Positions 58,084 through 64,000 of a DNA stretch of 64,000 nt are shown here, in pieces; within the stretch, counting starts at the first letter, position 1; each line of letters starts with the position of its first letter. Origin of the DNA: Thelephora terrestris (Eukaryota; Basidiomycota; Agaricomycetes; Thelephorales; Thelephoraceae). The position numbers and the translations under genes are program-made. Below the pieces are notes generated by a model. That model was not told the DNA's origin and made no database searches. It saw only the letters and a list, made by a program, of their open reading frames with translations. The stretch is taken from assembly GCA_015956445.1 (NCBI GenBank), contig WIUZ02000001.1, forward strand, positions 2,418,001-2,482,000, in the 5' to 3' direction.

Positions 58084-58991
58084 TGTCGGTTGTCCTCCGA
58101 CAAGCTACTGGACCCTTATCCAGGGTCCCAAGTGTCAATACTCGCTCGTTTGTCTCAACCGTTCTTCTCTCTAAGAACTGGGACAACGAGACCGTTCCAG
58201 AGTTGAAAAAGGAACTCAAAAAACGCGGATTGACTTCGTAAGTTATCAAATTTCTATAATGGTACCTTGGTAATCCGAACAAAGACACAGCTCAGGCAAC
58301 AAAGCCACCCTTATTTCCCGTCTTTCCCAACACGATGAAAATCAGCAGCGTGAGGCTTTGACCACTTCCCCGTTGCAAGTTCGGAGGGCGTCATTCACTT
58401 CGGAGCCCGCGGTAATTCCCGGCATCCGGAACCTCCCTCCCCCTCCGCCCAACGCCAGATCCGACTACTTCAAAGTAGTCTTGCCGGACTTGACGCCACA
58501 ACCGGAAATAGAGAGCGCTCCAATCGTATGTGTAATTTCGACACAGCACACGCGAGCCTCTGTAGCTAATCTATTCCCAGCCATTTGTTCCTGATTTTTG
58601 GGATTCATCCAAGTTCAAGCCTAAGCAACAGCAAATTCCCACAGAATCCTATCATCCCAAGGTTCTGGCTGTCGCGGGAGCCTCTACCCATCTCGGCGGA
58701 GGTCCTTCCCACAACCTTTACCCTGGACCAGAAAGCACTTACTCTGATCAATCACGAGAAGTCTCCTTGTTTAAGAAGGAAGGGCTATGGTACGATGTAG
58801 TCAGTGACCTGGGTCTCCCCACTACCGTCAAGGTCCCATCGGTGGATTTTGACAACCAGGAGGTACATAGGACTGGTTCCACTTCGGCCCGTGGGGCATG
58901 GACGTTAATTGGCCTGCTCTTTGGGTCTTGGTTCGTTGCGGGTGTGGCTGCACCAAAGTCGGAAATTGAGGGAGAGGCGCGACATCATTAA
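58084..58991 (+). CDS. SAP-domain mitochondrial protein, AIM34-like
   Basis: Start MSVVLRQATGPLSRVPSVNT begins a likely mitochondrial presequence (RSFVSTVLLSKNW). The SAP helices follow: VPELKKELKKRGLTSSGNKA, TLISRLSQHDENQQ, across the first intron. Then a Pro-rich linker (GIRNLPPPPPNARSDYF), SAPIPFVPDFWDSSKFK, a middle of unknown fold (PKVLAVAGASTHLGGGPSH), FKKEGLWYDVVSDLGLP and one C-terminal helix (AWTLIGLLFGSWFVAGVAA). Yeast Aim34 also combines a mitochondrial leader with a SAP domain and a membrane helix; its function is poorly known. About 230 residues after splicing three or more introns. Confidence 0.78.
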
Positions 58992-60017
58992 TCATTCAGT
59001 AGCTTAGAAATGGGTTCATTACTATAGAACATAGACACGGAGAGCGGAATTGTATCCCAAATCTAATCCCACCCATTTCACGGAGTCAACTGCCAGGAAT
59101 TGACGCGGACAGAGGTAAGCAGAATCTGCCTTCCGCTACTGATGCAAAGATGGTGTGCAAGCACAATGCTGCTGTCTATCCGAGGGTATTTCGTTTAGAC
59201 AGACCTTATCCATCCCAGAAAACGACCCATTCAACCGGAAAAACCTTGAGTTTAAAAACGGCGGAGTCAGTGGGCCTTGTATGCTGCGAGATGAATCCAT
59301 TCGTCGGAACACTCCATCCTTTGAGTCGTTGAATCGCAAACCGTGGATGGAGAACTATGTCGCGTGAGCTGACGCTGCCACTTGTTTCACAGTTCCGGTG
59401 CGTTGTGAGGCTGTTGTTTCTGCGAACCTGATATCTGGGTACGCAGCCAAGATCCGAGGAGGACGGAATGAAATCGCTGTGGAGGACGTCAGATGTATCC
59501 ACCCACCAAACGGGCGGTGCCTCCAAAAATCAAAATGTGGCTTTCTCAGACTCTTCCCCTTCGTCGGCATCCCTTTCCAGCGTCAGTCGACACTCGGCGC
59601 CGTGTCATCGCTTTCCTCGGTAGGTTGCCAGAGTGTTCTCGAACAATAGGGAATTGCAAAAGATAGAGAGAGATCAAGAAAGAATGGTGCATCATCATAA
59701 GCCTCGTGTCAGCCTCGAGTCCAGGCGTCCAGTTATCAGCCGGAAAGTTTTCTCCCGAAAGACACAGCATATGCTTGTTCGCCCGTCCACTCTATAATCC
59801 TATCGATTCTTTATTTTCCCTCTTCTCCACCGCCCACGACCACTCATGTTACTCTCGCCAGCGTGCGTCGACCGCCATACTTTCATTAACTATCAGAAGC
59901 TGACGATCATCGATATCCCGCTCCAGCAACTCCAACGCTAGCTTACCGGGAAGTCGATCCTTCTGGGGAAGATGGGGTGCAGGAGGTAACACTCCCAAGT
60001 CGCCCAAGGATGCAGTC
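58992..60017. other. Intergenic
   Basis: About 1 kb with short overlapping frames on both strands but no domain, no splice chain and no coherent composition. The right-hand end should hold the promoter of the next plus-strand gene. Confidence 0.45.
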
Positions 60018-61716
60018 ATGGGCCATGAGCAGATGACTGTCGCAAGGACGCGGTTGCTCACCCTCTGCTACGGCGACATGGAAACTATCCGGATGGTACG
60101 CAAGTTCTCGCCACATATTTGGTATGACTCCACAAGTTACTGACTACTGAACTTTCCAGTTACCTACCACCTATATCGTTCGTTCATCTCACCCGATATC
60201 TAATCTAGTTTTTCACCTCTGGGTCGTAGGAACTTGATGGTTTGGCTCGTGATTGGACGAAACCACCCCCGGATGCCATCTTCACAATGCGTGTTCCGGT
60301 CGAATACGCTTCTTTACATGCCGCAGTATGTGGTATACTTTTCGCCACAGCCGAGATGCTGACTTGATCCAGCGTTTGGTATCGGGGCCATACATCTATG
60401 TTCGTAAACGTCCAATTTACTCCGGGGTGTGTAACTCACGTCTTCCCCAAAGCTCACAAGCGAGGATTCGTACCAAATTGCCACTATGGGCGTTCAGGGC
60501 TTACGGGTCGAGATCGTTAGCGATGGACCGCCTCCCGAGGAAGAACCAGAGTGTGTTTTACCTCCAGTTTACACCGGGATATCTGACTAATGCGAAATTT
60601 TTAGAGCTCCACCGTAAGTTTTTACTGGCACACCCAAACCGGTATCAAGACCGATGACCGACTTACGATAGTCCTCCTCCCGTTCTCGAAATGCCCGCGA
60701 CCTTCAACCTGGAACTGACTCCAGGTCAGCATGTTGCCCTGGACACTATTGTGTCTTCCGACGAGCTCGATATGGCCCGCATGGAAGATGGGACCACTGT
60801 CGATGGTATCTTCTGGGGTAAACTCCAAATCGTTCACGACGGAGACAATCACTCCCTGGAGTTTAGCGGCACACGGATTCCCAATGAAGTTGCTACCCAA
60901 CAACTGGTCGTCGATACCAAGGTTATCAACAAACTCGCTACCGTCGCCAAACCTCCCACGGCCAAATGCCACTTGAGCATCATCCCACCCGCTCAGCAGT
61001 ACTGTGACGTTGTATTGACCACGTCACCGTATTGGACCTTCGGAATGACGTGGCCACCTGCTGAGGTCGTGGAAGAGAACAAGGTCAAGTATTTCTTGAG
61101 GGTCAATCCAGGTGGCGGTATGGAACATTTCCAAACCGGAATCGTGACTACTTCGCTCTATTACGAGGCCTCGTGAGTACAGACATACTCTCGGCAAATT
61201 GCTGCAAAGTATTCACCTGGTAGCGTTGTAGGCCCGACGCGAGCATGCTTAATCCGCAAGAGTTCATTGCCCCACGAAACAGTTTCGCGATGCCGATCCG
61301 AGACTTCTTGATGCACATTATCAACGTCCTTGACCAACTCGGTCTATCAATACAAGCGCGAACAAACTTCATCAAGTGAGCGATTTACGTCGTTCTTCCC
61401 TCTATCGGAAAGTCTGACCTCCCGTCGTAGCCACAACATGTCCGCTTTCAGCGCCTTCCCTAACATCGCCTACCGATTCCTCTCTCCCGCAAAGATATCT
61501 TCGGCCATCGATATCTCGGTGACCGCAGACCAATGCATTTTCACGCGACTCTTCTTCCTCTTCCGTGGTGTCTCGGAGGAAGAGATGGGTAACTTCATTA
61601 CTGCAGGAGAGAAAGAGGCCAATCAATACAATTGGCGAGATGTCACTGGGTGGTCCGAGTTCTCCAAGGACTCGGCCCATTTCAGGGTGTTAGAGATATC
61701 TACGATGGAACTCTGA
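60018..61716 (+). CDS. Hypothetical protein, basidiomycete-type family
   Basis: ATG at 60018 gives MGHEQMTVARTRLLTLCYGD and METIRM, an intron, then LARDWTKPPPDAIFTMRVPV and EYASLHAA. After a weakly resolved part near 60.35-60.65 kb the frame is clear: MPATFNLELTPGQHVALDTI, VDGIFWGKLQIVHDGDNHSL, PPTAKCHLSIIPPAQQYCDV, YWTFGMTWPPAEVVEENKVK. The last exons read SFAMPIRDFLMHIINVLDQL, GLSIQARTNFINHNMSAF, NIAYRFLSPAKISSAIDISV, RLFFLFRGVSEEEMG. I recall the ARTDFI...ALRFL...P pattern from unnamed mushroom proteins, but no named domain. No signal peptide or membrane helix. Role unknown. Confidence 0.72.
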
Positions 61717-62294
61717 GGGAGTCTCATCTCGTTGGATTCTTGGCTCATGTCTCTAAAGACTCGACCCGTTTGAAAGTCGCGCGTTTCTTGCTTGATCTCA
61801 TTCATGTCCCCATTCTGTGACTACTAGAAACCCATCAATGTCTCGCCCACGACCGATGTATCGCTCTAACCGTCCACACCCTATCCCTGCTCTAGCTTCC
61901 TTCTCCGTTTTCTCTTCGGATGTTGTAGTACCCACCCCTCGTTCTCAATACTGTTTTAATAGCCTCCCCCATACCTCGTTACGTCACATATCCATTTTCT
62001 TCTTTAAACCCAGTGCCGTCACACGCGGATGAAGATCCTGTATATAGGTGCATTCCCACTCTACCCTGACCAAGTAATGAAGGTATTAACATGAAGAAAC
62101 ATCTGCCAGAACTACCCATAAGGGAGGTGGCTAACCATGAGCAATACAAATGCAAAGACGGAACGTGAGCGAACTTTTCCTTTTTCCTCCCAAAGTCTAC
62201 GTTATATCTTTCATGAACGGCCGTGTATCAAAACGACGTCAAACTAAACGCGATTCCAGCGTATGAATGCGGAACCGCAACACCACGAGGCATC
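61717..62294. other. Convergent intergenic region
   Basis: About 580 bp between gene ends, AT-richer, with short frames only. Confidence 0.5.
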
Positions 62295-64000
62295 CTAGAG
62301 GACGTAACGAAACTCTCGGTTCTGAAGGTCTGTGAGATCTTGGAAAGCCTAAATGAACACGATCGAGTTCGCCAAGTCCGGTGAGTGAGAGAGAATGGGG
62401 AAATGAAGGGCGAGGCATACCTTATCGACTTTTTTCTCGACGGCCTTTCCATCTTCCATAACGGTGATGTAAACTTCGTCGTACTTGTCCTCCTCACCAC
62501 TGGCGGCCTGCTCGTCTTTCTTCCTGTTCTGGGAAGCGAGGTATTGACGGATGACGAATAGAACGAAGGCGGACGTGACAGAGCATGCGCTGATAATGGC
62601 GAAGGGGACCCTGTTCCTTGGCTTGTACTTCGATTGCCAAATGAAAGGTCCAGCGGCGTTGCCTATCGCGTAGGCGATCAAGACTATGGCGTTGACCGTG
62701 ATGCGCTTTGTGTGGCCGGATGTCGACATTCCGACCCACGAGAGGAAGATGACAAACGGGACGATACCCCAGACTGGTGATGGTGATGTGGCGGTCAGGG
62801 TTTTGTTGTACCGTCGGTAGACGAGGGAATAACGTACTCGAAATCCAGTAAGAGAACAAGAGGCCGATTTTATTCGTACCGGGTAGGGTCGCAACCAAGA
62901 TGGTCCCAATGACCGAAGGCACGTAGCTCAGCATGGCGGTCCAAGCTTTGCCATTCTTCCACCGGGCAGCTATCGTCACGCCGAGGTAAACCGCGAGCAC
63001 TGTTTGAGAGGTTTAGCGGCGACGTTCTCAATTCCATATTCTGGGGTCGAAGGGGTACCACGTACTGTCGATCACACCATCCACACACCCGAGAAGCGTC
63101 GTCTGGATGAGCGAAAATCCAAACAGATTAAGGATTATTTGGCGCTGGTTGGTGAGCTGCGAGGTTGGGTAAGCAGGTACCCATGAACAATCCACACGGG
63201 CGATCGTACCGAGTTCCAGATTGTTCTATGAGGAGAGAGAAAAGTAAATATGGCGGAGACCTGTGTGATCGTGGACGACATACGAGCTACCGGCAAAGAA
63301 AGCAAACAGCCAGGTTTTAGGATCCGTGAGGGCTTCGATGACCCTGAGCAGTCGCAAGATTGAGGTGAGACCGTCAGGCGGAAAACGGAATCGTAAGCGG
63401 GGACTCACTGCTCCTTCTTGAATGACTTATTTTCCACACCGGCTTGGTTCTCTCGAACACGAGCAACTACTTTAATCCGCTCCTCCGGGGTCAAGAACCA
63501 AGCATTTGTCGGGGAGTCGGGGAAGAAGAACCAAAAGAGGGCTGCCGTGATGAGGGTCAGGATGCCGGTGATGATGATCAACCATTGCCAAGGTTCGAAG
63601 CCTGGAGTTTTGATGTGTATACAGCCGAAGGCAAGAAATCCCAGTATGACGACAGCGGCTCCGTTCATGAGGACTTGGAAAGGGTCAAAAGGGAATCCCA
63701 GGAAGAGCTAGTGGGGATGATGAACGTACACCAATACCCAGTCCTCTGCATTTGCTCGGCACGCGTGTAAAACATGGCCATTACCTGAAGCGAGCCCCCG
63801 TGGTAAGAAAAGGTGGATACAGAGAAAATGTGCATACAATCATGAATCCTGGAGTGATTGCTCCCTCGCATACTCCAAGAACGAACCGGGCGGCAAACAA
63901 GCCACCAAAACTCTTGCAGGCGGCATGGCAGAACAACGCAATTGACCAAATGAAGACGTTGATACTTGGCAAAAAAAATCAGCCTTGGTCGATTCGACAA
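62295..64000 (-). CDS. MFS permease, DAL5/allantoate (anion:cation symporter) type, 5' part beyond the edge
   Basis: Partial at the N terminus. Visible: SINVFIWSIALFCHAACKSF, GLFAARFVLGVCEGAITPGF (the family signature RFxLGxxEGxxxPG), FYTRAEQMQRTGYW, then GAAVVILGFLAFGCIHIKTP, EPWQWLIIITGILTLITAAL, WFFFPDSPTNAWFLTPEERI, EALTDPKTWLFAFFAGSSYV. Later helices run through RKEQGPLRHYQ-side exons; the C terminus is FAIISACSVTSAFVLFVIRQ, a charged tail, and AFQDLTDLQNREFRYVL ending at 62295. This matches fungal Dal5-like permeases for allantoate, vitamins or other carboxylates. Substrate unknown. Confidence 0.88.

Overview
The window is nuclear DNA of a filamentous basidiomycete, most likely an Agaricomycete. 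Genes are packed on both strands and broken by many short introns (about 50-80 nt, GT-AG, one likely GC-AG). The gene set is fungal: eEF3, which animals lack, a QDE-1-type RNA-dependent RNA polymerase, Con-6 repeats, a DAL5-like permease and several families typical of mushrooms. All CDS spans below run from start to stop and include introns. Exon joins were read by eye from splice signals and frame.

Layout. 1-7 kb: eEF3 (cut by the window edge), a GTPBP1-type GTPase and a coiled-coil protein with an NFKBIL1-like tail. 8.6-20.4 kb: aspartate aminotransferase, the RNA-dependent RNA polymerase, a 2OG-Fe(II) oxygenase, PIG-H/Gpi15, a TBC-domain protein and IST1. 20.7-28.4 kb: a four-helix membrane protein, an MCH1-like transporter, a helicase scrap, argininosuccinate lyase and an Sso1-type syntaxin. 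28.4-42 kb is gene-poor. It holds a Con-6 gene, two related MARVEL-like membrane genes, a tiny AN1 zinc-finger gene and an unrecognised gene with a bHLH-like end. 42-50 kb: a PPP4R1-like HEAT protein, a decayed full-length aspartate aminotransferase copy and phosphoserine aminotransferase. 50-64 kb: a proline-rich hypothetical, PRCC, NUP133, COA8, an AIM34-like SAP protein, a basidiomycete-type hypothetical and a DAL5-like permease cut by the right edge.

Working together. There is no operon-like cluster. Several housekeeping genes sit head to head over about 110-160 bp (RdRP/oxygenase, PRCC/NUP133, COA8/AIM34-like) and probably share promoters. IST1 and the TBC gene lie tail to head in the same direction, with almost no room for a separate TBC promoter.

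Most notable: a 12-nt microexon carrying the RdRP catalytic motif; the aspartate aminotransferase pseudogene; a possible IST1-TBC spliced fusion; Con-6 repeats whose introns sit in register; a PRCC GC-AG intron that can be retained in frame; and the MARVEL-like pair. I saw no CRISPR array, rRNA, convincing tRNA or recognisable virus-like element.
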